The position numbers and the translations under genes were made by a program. A stretch of 64,000 bases of DNA from assembly GCA_001942185.1 (NCBI GenBank), contig MKJV01000145.1, forward strand, positions 1 to 64,000, given 5' to 3'. Shown one piece after another: positions 55,102 through 63,143 of this stretch. The notes under the pieces were generated by a model. That model was not told the DNA's origin and ran no database searches. It worked only from the letters and a program-made list of their open reading frames with translations. This stretch comes from Pseudonocardia sp. CNS-004 (GTDB lineage: Bacteria > Actinomycetota > Actinomycetes > Mycobacteriales > Pseudonocardiaceae). Numbering within the stretch: position 1 is the first letter of the stretch; the number at the start of each line of letters is the position of its first letter.

Positions 55102-55779
55102 GGGTGCTTCGGTGCTGGGGTCACGGGCGGGCTCAGGCCTCCGGGGCGCGACCCGGTCGGGCGCGCGGGCTCAGCGGAGGCGAGAGCCCCATGTACAGCA
55201 CGAAGCACGGCAGGCGTCGCCGGGCGGGCGCGACAGCGCGCAACAGCACCCGAGCGAGCGTGCGGTGCGGGGGAGGACCGAGTCCATCCCACTCCCGACG
55301 GGCGCGGCCGTCGGACCGCCGTTGCCCGTCACGGTCGGCAACAGTACACGCCTGATCGGCGGACTTCCGGTCCGGACATTTCCCTCGGCCGGGTGCCGGT
55401 CCGAACGCCCGCGAGAACGTGTCGACCGTCGCACCCGGCACCTCACGCAGCTCCGTCCCGGGTGCGCGGGCAGACGGTCCGCGAGCGCCTGGTCGATCCG
55501 GGCCGCTGCGCGGATGGGAGCACGTCCGCGGGGTCGGGGTCCGCGTGAGCTCGGCGATGACCAGCAGGCGCGACGTCCTCCAGGGCGGCGCGGTCGTCCT
55601 CCCCGCGGTCGAGCTCAGCGCGTCACGGAACGCCGTGATCGTTCCCACCGGCGCGGGATCGTCCTCGGCGGGGCGACCGGCGCCATCTCGAACGATCACG
55701 ACCCGCATGATCGTTCCGAGTGGCGCCGCAGCGCCCTTGCGGCGGCGGGCTGGGTGATCCCGCAACGGCTGGGGTGGGC
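55102..55779. other. gene-poor region upstream of metQ
   Basis: About 680 bases without a recognisable gene. At 55679-55727 lies an imperfect inverted repeat with 20-base arms (GGCGCC...ACGATCA with TGATCGTTCCGAGTGGCGCC) around a 9-base loop, and a third half-copy stands at about 55637-55655. Open frames here lack family similarity. Confidence 0.5.
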
Positions 55780-55992
55780 TCAGAGCTCGGTGGCGGCCGC
55801 GCCTCGGGCCGGGCAGTCGGCGTCGTCGGTGTTCTGCACCGGTCGCAGCTCGGCCGGGCGGCCCTGCTCCACCGAGACGGTGCGGGACGGGCTGCTGCTC
55901 GGTGCCGGGTTGGCGGCGAGCGCCACCCCGCCTGCCACCAGCGCGCCGAGCGTGAGGGCGCCGGCGAGGACGATCCGGGCGGTTCGGGACAT
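55780..55992 (-). CDS. small exported or membrane-anchored protein
   Basis: 70 residues from an ATG at 55992 behind GGAGGTCACG. MSRTARIVLAGALTLGALVAG is a signal/anchor helix, followed by a Ser/Pro/Thr-rich tail with one Cys (DDADCPARG). Not recognised as a family. It is divergent from the response regulator with 196 bases between, so it may be a target or accessory of that two-component system. Confidence 0.55.
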   Translation of the reverse strand: MSRTARIVLAGALTLGALVAGGVALAANPAPSSSPSRTVSVEQGRPAELRPVQNTDDADCPARGAAATEL

Positions 55993-56188
55993 CGTGACCT
56001 CCGGGATACGGGGCCGGCCCGACCGCAGCTGGGGGGCGGTGCGGCCGGGCCGGCCGTCGGTACCGGCGGCTGGGGGCCCACCGGCTGCACCCAGCAGACC
56101 AGGCCGGGCCGAAAACGCCGGGAAGCCCGACCGAAAGCGGACCGAAAGCGGGCGCCCCGCAGCCTCCGCAATCGCTAGCGTCGACACC

Positions 56189-56878
56189 ATGCGGCTCTTG
56201 GTGGTCGAGGATGCGCACGACCTGGCGAGCGCGCTGCGGGTGGGGCTCGGCCGGGCGGGCTACGCGGTCGACATCGCGCTCACCGGCGCCGACGCCGCGG
56301 AGAAGCTCGGGGTGAACGCCTACGACCTGCTCGTGCTCGACCTCAACCTGCCCGACGTGGACGGCTTCTCCCTGTGCCGCGGCGTGCGCGACGGCACCAT
56401 CGCCGGGCCGAGCGGCTCCGACCTGCGGATCCTCATGCTCACCGCGCGCGGTGAGCTCACCGACCGGGTCCGCGGTCTCGACGAGGGCGCCGACGACTAC
56501 CTGGTGAAGCCGTTCGCGCTGGCCGAGCTGCTCGCCAGGGCCAGGGCGCTGCTGCGGCGCGACAACGGCGGCGGCACCGCCGTCCTCACGGTCGGCGACC
56601 TGGCGCTCGACGACGGGCGCAGCACCGCCACCCGCGGCGACCGCGAGCTGCCGCTCACCCGCAAGGAGTTCGCCGTGCTGCGCTACCTCATGCACCGGCC
56701 GGGGCACGTCGTGTCGGCCGAGGAGCTGCTCGAGCACGTGTGGGACGAGAACACCGACCCGTTCACCCAGACCGTGCGCGTCACGGTCGGCACGCTGCGC
56801 CGCAAGCTGACCGGCGAGGGTGAGCTGCCGCCGATCGAGACCGTGATCGGGCGTGGCTACCGGCTCAAGGAGTGGTGA
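56189..56878 (+). CDS. OmpR-family response regulator
   Basis: 229 residues. Receiver: acidic pair in VVEDAHD, phospho-acceptor Asp in LLVLDLNLPDVDG, Thr in LMLTARGE and Lys in YLVKPFA. DNA-binding winged helix: LPLTRKEFAVLRYLMHRPGHVVSAEELLEHVWDENTDPFTQTVRVTVGTLRRKL. It is partnered by the histidine kinase whose ATG overlaps the stop (TGATG). Confidence 0.93.
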   Translation: MRLLVVEDAHDLASALRVGLGRAGYAVDIALTGADAAEKLGVNAYDLLVLDLNLPDVDGFSLCRGVRDGTIAGPSGSDLRILMLTARGELTDRVRGLDEGADDYLVKPFALAELLARARALLRRDNGGGTAVLTVGDLALDDGRSTATRGDRELPLTRKEFAVLRYLMHRPGHVVSAEELLEHVWDENTDPFTQTVRVTVGTLRRKLTGEGELPPIETVIGRGYRLKEW

Positions 56879-58110
56879 TGGCACGCCCGGTGTGGACGCA
56901 GACGATCCGGTTCCGGCTGGCCGCCACCTACTCGCTCGTGCTGTTCGCGCTGGCGGCGCTCGTGCTCGTGGCCGTGTACACGGTGGTGAAGGAGAGCGTC
57001 GACGCGGCGCCGCTCAACCCGATCACGGTGCAGAAGGTGAAGGAGGTCGGTGGGGAGTTGGTGCTGCGCGACGGCGAGCAGTTCCAGGCGGCCGACCTCG
57101 CGAGCGTGCAGCAGGCCGTGAACCACAAGGCGCTCGAGCTGCTGCGGGACGTGTCGGTGGTGGCGCTGGGCGGGCTGCTCGTCGTGAGCTTCGGCGTGGG
57201 GTGGTGGCTCGCCGGGCGGGTGCTGCGCCCGGTGCAGCGGGTCACCGCCACGGCGCGCGAGATCGGGGCCACCGACCTGTCGCGCCGCATCGCCCTCGAC
57301 GGGCCGCACGACGAGCTGCGCGACCTCGCCGACACCGTCGACGACATGCTCGCGCGGCTCGACCGGGCCTTCGCCGCACAGCGTCAGATGATCGACGACG
57401 CGTCGCACGAGCTGCGCAACCCCCTCGCGATCATCCAGATCAACCTCGACGCCGTGCTGGCGCGCGACGACGTCGACGCGGAGGAGCGTCGGCGCGCCGC
57501 CACCGTGACGGCGCGGGCGACGCAGCGCATGGGCAGCCTCATCGAGGACCTCCTCGCCGCCGCCCGGCGCGCCGCGCCCGCGTTCACCGACGCCGACGTC
57601 GACATCGCGCACGTCGCCGACGAGGCGGCGGACGCGTTCGCGCTGCTCGCCGACAGCGACGGGCTGCGTGTGGAACGGCGCCTCACCCCCGGGCTCGAGG
57701 TGATCGGCGACGCCGAGGCCCTGCGCCGGGCCGTGGACAACCTGCTGTCCAACGCCGTGCGGGTGTCGCCGCCGGGGGAGGGGATCGTCCTCGCCGGCGG
57801 GCGGCTGGGCGGCTGGGCGTGGCTCGCCGTCCGCGACCGCGGCCCCGGAATCGCCCCGGAACACCAGGAACGGGTCTTCGACCGGTTCTGGCGAGGTCCC
57901 GACGCCACCCGTGGACGCGACCGCGGCACCGGCCTCGGCCTCGCGATCGTCCGGCAGGTGCTGGAGAGCCACGGTGGCACGGTGGCGATCCACAGCGCGC
58001 CCGGCGCGGGCGCGACGTTCGTCCTGTGGCTCCCGCTGCGCGACGGAACACCGGAAAGATCCCCGCGCCCCCCGGCACTGGACCCGCTGGTCGCCCCGGT
58101 GCCGGGTTGA
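56878..58110 (+). CDS. sensor histidine kinase (EnvZ/PhoR type)
   Basis: 410 residues. TM1 about 12-35, short extracellular loop of about 55 residues, TM2 about 95-118, HAMP (RVLRPVQRVTATAREIGATDLSRRI), HisKA with phospho-His in DDASHELRNPLAII, N-box NLLSNAVRVSP, G1 DRGPGIAPEH and G2 GTGLGLAIV. The small sensor loop suggests detection of an envelope signal. No other target is evident beyond the small exported protein. Confidence 0.92.
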   Translation: MARPVWTQTIRFRLAATYSLVLFALAALVLVAVYTVVKESVDAAPLNPITVQKVKEVGGELVLRDGEQFQAADLASVQQAVNHKALELLRDVSVVALGGLLVVSFGVGWWLAGRVLRPVQRVTATAREIGATDLSRRIALDGPHDELRDLADTVDDMLARLDRAFAAQRQMIDDASHELRNPLAIIQINLDAVLARDDVDAEERRRAATVTARATQRMGSLIEDLLAAARRAAPAFTDADVDIAHVADEAADAFALLADSDGLRVERRLTPGLEVIGDAEALRRAVDNLLSNAVRVSPPGEGIVLAGGRLGGWAWLAVRDRGPGIAPEHQERVFDRFWRGPDATRGRDRGTGLGLAIVRQVLESHGGTVAIHSAPGAGATFVLWLPLRDGTPERSPRPPALDPLVAPVPG

Positions 58111-58124
58111 CGGCTCCCAGCGGG

Positions 58125-58171
58125 ACGAACGGCACGTCCGTACCGCTCTATCGGACGACGGTGCCGCTCGT
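58125..58171. repeat. palindromic element, copy 2 (convergent gene end)
   Basis: Arms ACGAACGGCAC and GTGCCGCTCGT around GTCCG/CGGAC and the core CGTACCGCTCTATCG, as at 20889-20936. It lies between the histidine kinase (ends 58110) and the CGNR gene (-), whose stop codon (58148-58150) and last residues are inside the element. Likely a bidirectional terminator. Confidence 0.72.
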
Positions 58172-58711
58172 GCGGCGGCGGGCGCGGTGGTTGGCGACGT
58201 TGATCCGGTTGCCGCACACCTCGGGCACGCAGTAGCGGCGCCGGCCGGCCCGGCTGGTGTCGACGAACATGCCGTCGCAGGTGGGGGCGGCGCAGTGGCG
58301 GAAGCGGTCCGGTCCGAGGGTGCGGAGCACGGACAGCATGGCGGTGCCGGTGAGGAGGGCGAGCCGGTCGGCGAGCGACGCGCCGGGCCGGGCCCGGACC
58401 TGCCACCGGGAGCGGCCGTCGGCGTCCCGGGCCAGCTCCAGGCCGCCGGTCGCGGCGGTGAGCTCGGCGATGCCCGCGGTCTCGGGGTGCTCGAGCAGGG
58501 CGCGCAGCCTGCGCCGCAGGGCGTGCACGGCGGCGACGTCGGCCTCCGACGCCACGGCGCCGGGGAGCAGGTCGCGGTCGGCGAGGAAACGGGCGAGCGT
58601 GGCGGCGTCCGGGAGCATGTCGCCGGTGCGCACCATGACCTCCGGTGCGGTGTTGACGAGGTCGGTGGCGACCGTGGCGCCCACCTGGTAATCGTCGAGA
58701 AGGACTTGCAC
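58148..58711 (-). CDS. CGNR zinc-finger (ABATE-domain) regulator
   Basis: 187 residues. N-terminal ABATE domain (DLVNTAPEVMVRTGDMLPDAATLARFLA) and C-terminal CGNR zinc finger with CAAPTCDGMFVDTSRAGRRRYC and VCGNRINVANHRAR. These proteins are predicted transcription factors, often next to MFS exporters. Only 31 bases separate its start from the divergent MFS ATG. Confidence 0.88.
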   Translation of the reverse strand: MQVLLDDYQVGATVATDLVNTAPEVMVRTGDMLPDAATLARFLADRDLLPGAVASEADVAAVHALRRRLRALLEHPETAGIAELTAATGGLELARDADGRSRWQVRARPGASLADRLALLTGTAMLSVLRTLGPDRFRHCAAPTCDGMFVDTSRAGRRRYCVPEVCGNRINVANHRARRRTSGTVVR

Positions 58712-58733
58712 CCCTTACGCTCCCTCTCGTACC

Positions 58734-58759
58734 GTGTAATGGATGAAATCAGCTTACAC
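58734..58759. promoter_or_regulatory. inverted repeat between CGNR and MFS genes
   Basis: GTGTAA (58734-58739) and TTACAC (58754-58759) flank a 14-base spacer that contains the MFS start codon. With start codons just 31 bases apart both mRNAs must be leaderless or nearly so. Likely operator of the CGNR protein. Confidence 0.45.
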
Positions 58760-59977
58760 CTCTGTACGGATACGTCCGGGGGTGGTGCTGGTCGGGTTGC
58801 TGGCGCTCGCGCTGAACCTGCGCACCGCGCTCGCGGCGTACCCGCCGCTCATCGGGACCATCCGGGTCGACCTGGGATTCACGGCTGCGGCCGCCGGATT
58901 CGTCCAGACCGGGGCCGTGCTGATGATGGCGGTCGGCTCGCTGGCCGGGCCGGCGGCCGCCCGCCGGGGAGGGCCGGAGCGGGCGCTGGTCGGGGCGGTC
59001 GGGCTGGTCGCTCTCGGCAGCCTCGTGCGGGGTGTCCCGGCGGCGGTTCCGCTGGTCGGGGGCAGCCTGGCTGGCCGGGTTCGGCATCGGGTGGCGGGCG
59101 TGCTCGGTTCCGCTGGTCGGGGGCAGCCTGCTGGCCGGGTTCGGCATCGGGGTGGCGGGCGTGCTGCTCACCGGGGTGGTGAAGGAGCACCTCGCGGCCC
59201 ACGCGGGCGCGTCACCGGTGGGTACGTGGTCGCGATGATGATCCCGTCCACGATCGCGAGCGCGGTGGCCGTCCCGCTCGCCGTGGGCGCGGGCGGGTGG
59301 TCGCTCGCGCTGGCCGTGTGGGCGGTGCCCGCGGTGCTCGCCGCCGGCGCGTGGGCCCCGGTGGCGTGGCGGGTCGGGAAGCCGGCGGCCGCCCCGCGCA
59401 CCGGCCTCCCGTGGCGGGACCGTTTCGCGCGGCTCGCCGCCGCCCACCAGTCCGCGGCGTCGCTGCTCGTGTACGGCTGGATGACGTGGCTCGCGCCCTA
59501 CGTCACGAGCCGCGGGTGGAGCCCGGGCGACGCGGGCGTGGTGCTCGCGGTGTGGGCCGCGGCCCAGGTGCCCGGCGCGCTCGTCATCCCGGCGCTCGCC
59601 GAGCGCAGCGGCCGGTGGCGGTTGTGGTCGGGCGCGGCGCTCGCCTGCATCGCGGTCGGCACGGCGGGCCTGCTGATCGCGCCGCTGCCGCCCGTCGTCG
59701 GGCCGTGGCCGTGGGCGGTGCTCGTGGGCATCGGGTCCGGTGCGGGTTTCCCGCTGGGGCTCTCCGCCGTTGCGTGGCGCACCCCCGACGCCGCGGCGAG
59801 CGCCGCGACCAGCGGCATGGCGCTGGGCGTGGGCTACACCGCGGCCGGCATCGGCCCCTTCGTCATGGGCCTCCTGATCGACCTGAGCGGCGGGTACGCC
59901 GCCGCCATCGCCTGCTGCTCGTCGCGGTGGCGGTGCAGGCCGCCGCCATCGTCCGCATCGGCGACACGGCCACGTGA
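58743..59977 (+). CDS. MFS transporter, CynX/NimT type (several frameshifts, internal duplication)
   Basis: About 400 residues. PGVVLVGLLALALNLRTALAAYPPLIG and GFVQTGAVLMMAVGSLAGPAAAR are CynX-typical; later GWMTWLAPYVTSRGWSPGDAGVVL and GFPLGLSAVAW. A block of about 60 bases is tandemly repeated at 59048-59165; the two copies encode nearly the same PLVGGSLLAGFGIGVAGVL, but each carries different single-base errors. Further shifts are near 59205 and 59915 before VAVAVQAAAIVRIGDTAT. Likely exporter controlled by the CGNR protein. Confidence 0.8.
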
Positions 59978-60016
59978 ACGTGCCGCTACCGCCGCCTCAC
60001 CGGCGAGCGGGCCTGA

Positions 60017-60574
60017 TCAGCCCCCGACGGCAGCGCCCAGCCGGCGGGTGAGGTCCGCCCACGGCTGCCCGGCGCGGTCCTTGTCGCTCATCACCGAGAC
60101 GGGCAGCGGCCAGCCGACGGCGAGATCGGGGTCGTCGTAGCGGACGGTGACGTCCTCGGCCGGGTCGTGCGGGGCGTCAATCCGGTAGCAGGTGTCGGCC
60201 TCGGCGAGCGCCTGGAAGCCGTGCAGGCACCCGCGGGGGATGTAGATGCTGGTCATGTTCTCGTCGTCGAGCCGGAACGTCTCGACGCGCCCGAAGGTCG
60301 GCGAGCCCGGCCGCGCGTCCACCACCACGTCGAAGATGGCTCCCCGCGCGCAGCGCACCAGCTTCGACTCGCCGCGCCCGACCCGGCCGTGGAGTCCGCG
60401 CAGCCCTGCGCGTACCGTGCGCGACTGGGAGTCCTGCAGGAACGCGTGTGGGTCCACGCCAGCACCGCGCGCCACGTCGGCGTCGAAGGTGCGGCTGAAC
60501 CAGCCGCGTGCGTCGCGGTGCGGCGACGGCTCGAACACCAGGAGGCCGGCGATCCCGGTCTCGCGGACGTGCAT
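60017..60574 (-). CDS. dTDP-4-dehydrorhamnose 3,5-epimerase family protein
   Basis: 185 residues, cupin fold of RmlC: DARGWFSRTFDADVARGAG, VRAGLRGLHGRVGRGESKLVRCARGAIFDVVVD with the catalytic His region, and YIPRGCLHGFQALAEADTCYRID. It epimerises dTDP-4-keto-6-deoxyglucose at C3/C5 (RmlC) or at C3 only. No rmlABD genes are in the window. It is divergent from the methyltransferase-like gene and may serve the same deoxysugar pathway. Confidence 0.87.
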   Translation of the reverse strand: MHVRETGIAGLLVFEPSPHRDARGWFSRTFDADVARGAGVDPHAFLQDSQSRTVRAGLRGLHGRVGRGESKLVRCARGAIFDVVVDARPGSPTFGRVETFRLDDENMTSIYIPRGCLHGFQALAEADTCYRIDAPHDPAEDVTVRYDDPDLAVGWPLPVSVMSDKDRAGQPWADLTRRLGAAVGG

Positions 60575-60689
60575 GGTGCCTCCATCGTCGGTGCTCGTGT
60601 CTCGGTTCGATGTACCTGGGTGACGTCCCGGGCCTGCGGGCCGACCTTACAGCCGTGCCGTACGAGCGCCGGACCGATCCGGGAGACCG

Positions 60690-61820
60690 ATGGTGACCGT
60701 CAGCACCACCTGCCGTTCCTGCCATCGCGCCGACGGGGACATCGTCCTCGACCTCGGCGCACAACCGTCCTCCGAGCTGTTCCCCAAGATCGACGATCCC
60801 GGGCCGGACGAGCTCTTCCCGCTGCGCATGTGGCTGTGTGCGAGCTGCGGGCTCGCCCAGCTCGCCGACGACGCCGACGTGCCGGAGGAGGTGGTGGGCG
60901 CCGAGCCGGCCGCGCTCACCACCCAGCGGGCCGACGCCGTGCGCGAGCTCGCCGCGGCGGGCGCGTTCCCGTCCACCGGCACGGCGGCCGAGTTCCCCAG
61001 CCCCCACGGCGGCACGTGGCTGGACCTGCTCGCCGGGCACGGCTTCACCGCGGTGCCGCTCGGTTCCGGCGACGGGGCGGGAGCCGACCTGGTCGTCGAC
61101 GGCTGCTTCGGGGTGATGCACGAGTCCGACCAGCACGCGGCGCTCGCCGAGCGCACGGCGGCGGTGGGGCCGGGCGGGCGGCTCGTCGTGCAGTTCCACT
61201 CGCTGCACGCCATCGTGTCCGGTGCGCAGTGGAACGCGCTGCGGCTGGGCCACTACGCCTACTACTCGACGCCCGCCATGATCGGGATGCTGGGGCGTGC
61301 GGGGTTCACCGTCACCACGGCCCGCCGCTTCCCGCTCTACGGCGGCACGGTGGCGCTCGTCGCGGGCCGCACGTCCGAGTCGCCCGCGGTCGACACGGCG
61401 GCGGTCGACGCCGTGGTGACGCCGGAGCTCGCCGCGGGCATGCTCCGCTCCGGCAAGGTCGCCGCCCTCCAGCAGTCCGTGCAGCGCACGGCGGGTTCGC
61501 TGCGGGAGATGCTGGTGGCGCAGCGGGACGCGGGCCGGCGGGTGTACGGGTACGCCGCGGCGTCGCGCGCGGTGTCGCTGCTGCGCCTCGCCGACCTGGA
61601 CGCCGGCTTGCTGCGTGGGGTCGCCGACGCGTCACCGGGCAAGCAGGACCGGCGGATGCCCGGCACCGACATCCCGATCGTCACGCCCGAGGACCTGGTG
61701 GCGGCCGAGCCGGACGTCGTGCTCGTGTTCGTCTCCGAGCTCGTCGCGGAGGCGCGGGCGGCGCTGCCGGAGATCGAGCGCCGCGGCGGCACCTGGGTGG
61801 ACGCGGGCGCGGGCCGATAG
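60690..61820 (+). CDS. sugar C-methyltransferase-like protein (TylCIII/NovU group), degenerate SAM site
   Basis: 376 residues. N-terminal zinc-binding CRSCHRADGDIVLDLGAQPSSE and WLCASCGLAQL (CxxC pairs), and C-terminal Methyltransf_14 domain (RRVYGYAAASRAVSLLRLA, DIPIVTPEDLVAAEPDVVLVF). The central domain ends HYAYYSTPAMIGMLGRAGFTV as in NovU-type enzymes. Its glycine-rich motif I (V-x-E-I-G-S-N-D-G in relatives) is replaced by LDLLAGHGFTAVPLGSGDGAG and the domain looks shortened, so activity is uncertain. The neighbouring epimerase supports a deoxysugar role. Confidence 0.75.
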   Translation: MVTVSTTCRSCHRADGDIVLDLGAQPSSELFPKIDDPGPDELFPLRMWLCASCGLAQLADDADVPEEVVGAEPAALTTQRADAVRELAAAGAFPSTGTAAEFPSPHGGTWLDLLAGHGFTAVPLGSGDGAGADLVVDGCFGVMHESDQHAALAERTAAVGPGGRLVVQFHSLHAIVSGAQWNALRLGHYAYYSTPAMIGMLGRAGFTVTTARRFPLYGGTVALVAGRTSESPAVDTAAVDAVVTPELAAGMLRSGKVAALQQSVQRTAGSLREMLVAQRDAGRRVYGYAAASRAVSLLRLADLDAGLLRGVADASPGKQDRRMPGTDIPIVTPEDLVAAEPDVVLVFVSELVAEARAALPEIERRGGTWVDAGAGR

Positions 61821-61825
61821 GGGCT

Positions 61826-61867
61826 CGTGAGTGGATACGGGTGCCGGAGCACTCGTACCCACTCACG
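61826..61867. repeat. 42-bp palindromic element, copy 2 (convergent gene end)
   Basis: Arms CGTGAGTGG and CCACTCACG, the same 42-base length as at 34684-34725. It lies directly after the methyltransferase stop (61818-61820), and the acyltransferase stop codon (61863-61865) is inside it. Probable bidirectional terminator. Confidence 0.8.
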
Positions 61868-62957
61868 GCCGCCGGGGGCGGGTCCCGTGCAGGGCGGGGG
61901 CGAACGGCGCCACCAGGCGTTCGGCGAGGCGGTCGGGCAACGGGCTGTCCCGGTGCCGCATCGCCGGTCGTTCCACGAGGTACCAGGACGCGGCGGCGGG
62001 CAGCACGGCGAGCGCGATCGACACGGTCACGAACACCGCGACCGGCGCCGAGCCCAGCGCCGTGAGCACCAGGAGCTGCTGCAGCGGCCAGTGGTAGATG
62101 TAGAAGCCGTACGAGAGGTCCGCGCGGGTGCGCCACGAGAAGCTCGTGGCGGCCCACAGGCACAGGTAGGTGAGCGGCACCGCGCCGAGCACCCGGTAGT
62201 CGGCGAAGAGCAGCGGGCTCACGAGGAACAGGGCCGCGGCGAGCGCCGCGAGATCGCCGCGCAGGGGCACGCGGTCGGCGTACAGGTAGGCGGTGGCGCC
62301 GAGCAGGAACATCAGCACGAGGCGGAGCACGCGGTCGTTGAGCAGCACCGGCAGCCCGGCCTCCTGCAGCACCGTGAGCGCGACGAGCACGGCGGCGGCC
62401 ACCGGGACGAGCGCCGGGCGGCGGCGCAGCAGGCCGAGTGCGCCGGCCACGCCGACGATCGCGTAGCAGAACGCCTCGAACGCGAGCGTCCACACCGACC
62501 CGTTGAAGCTGTCCTGTTTCGGCAGGTCGGCGAGGATGCCGGCGATGTCGAAGTGGACGATCAGCAGGCCCGCGTTCTGGACCACGTAGTCCCAGGCCGA
62601 CGGGGTGCCGGTGAACGCCTGCAGCGGCGACATGCCCTGCAGTGCCGCGGCGAGCGGCGCCACGACGAAGGCGACCACGACGAGACACACCCAGAACCCG
62701 GGCATGATCCGCAGGAACCGGTGCCACGCGAACCGCGGGAACGAGTCGAGCTGCATCCAGCTGCGCGTGACCAGGAAACCGCTGAGGACGAAGAACCCGT
62801 CGAGGGCGAAGTCGCCGATCCCGGTGCGGCCCACCTGCAGGTGGGCCCCCGAGTAGGCGGAGACCCCGTGGTCGACGGCCACGAGCAGCGCGAACAGCAG
62901 CCGCAGGGCGTCGAAGCCGTTGCGGCGCGGGTCGAAGCGGTCCTGCAGGGACGGCAT
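61863..62957 (-). CDS. acyltransferase-3 family membrane protein
   Basis: 364 residues, about ten helices, intact. NGFDALRLLFALLVAVDHGVS with the conserved His, DFALDGFFVLSGFLVTRSWM and WHRFLRIMPGFWVCLVVVAF match PF01757 (OafA/YrhL group), which O-acetylates surface glycans or antibiotics. Nearby epimerase and C-methyltransferase-like genes suggest modification of a sugar polymer or glycoside. Confidence 0.9.
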   Translation of the reverse strand: MPSLQDRFDPRRNGFDALRLLFALLVAVDHGVSAYSGAHLQVGRTGIGDFALDGFFVLSGFLVTRSWMQLDSFPRFAWHRFLRIMPGFWVCLVVVAFVVAPLAAALQGMSPLQAFTGTPSAWDYVVQNAGLLIVHFDIAGILADLPKQDSFNGSVWTLAFEAFCYAIVGVAGALGLLRRRPALVPVAAAVLVALTVLQEAGLPVLLNDRVLRLVLMFLLGATAYLYADRVPLRGDLAALAAALFLVSPLLFADYRVLGAVPLTYLCLWAATSFSWRTRADLSYGFYIYHWPLQQLLVLTALGSAPVAVFVTVSIALAVLPAAASWYLVERPAMRHRDSPLPDRLAERLVAPFAPALHGTRPRRP

Positions 62958-63046
62958 GTGGCCTTCCGGTCAGTGCGGGGGGCGGTCGACCCACCACTGC
63001 GACCGGGTCACTGAACCGACGCTGAGAAATGATCCGGCGAACCGGG

Positions 63047-63139
63047 TCAGCCGAGGATGCCGACCGCCCACATGAGGGCGAGCAGCGCCATCCAGATCAG
63101 CAGCGCCACGAGTACGCGCAGCCACAGCCGTTTGAGCAA
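63047..63139 (-). CDS. possible 30-residue single-helix membrane protein
   Basis: From a TTG at 63139: a basic start (LKRLWLRV), then one hydrophobic helix (LVALLIWMALLALMWAVGIL), stop at 63047. It begins five bases after the Nramp stop at 63144. No family is recognised; coupling and topology resemble small transporter partners such as MetS or KdpF. The weak TTG start leaves doubt. Confidence 0.4.
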   Translation of the reverse strand: MLKRLWLRVLVALLIWMALLALMWAVGILG

Positions 63140-63143
63140 CGGA

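Noticed and set aside
55059..55330. SAM riboswitch upstream of metQ
   Set aside because: No conserved core that I recognise is present on the minus strand; only a simple hairpin is visible.
55133..56884. A 583-codon minus-strand frame across the response regulator
   Set aside because: It is antisense to a clear OmpR-type gene and lacks any family motif.
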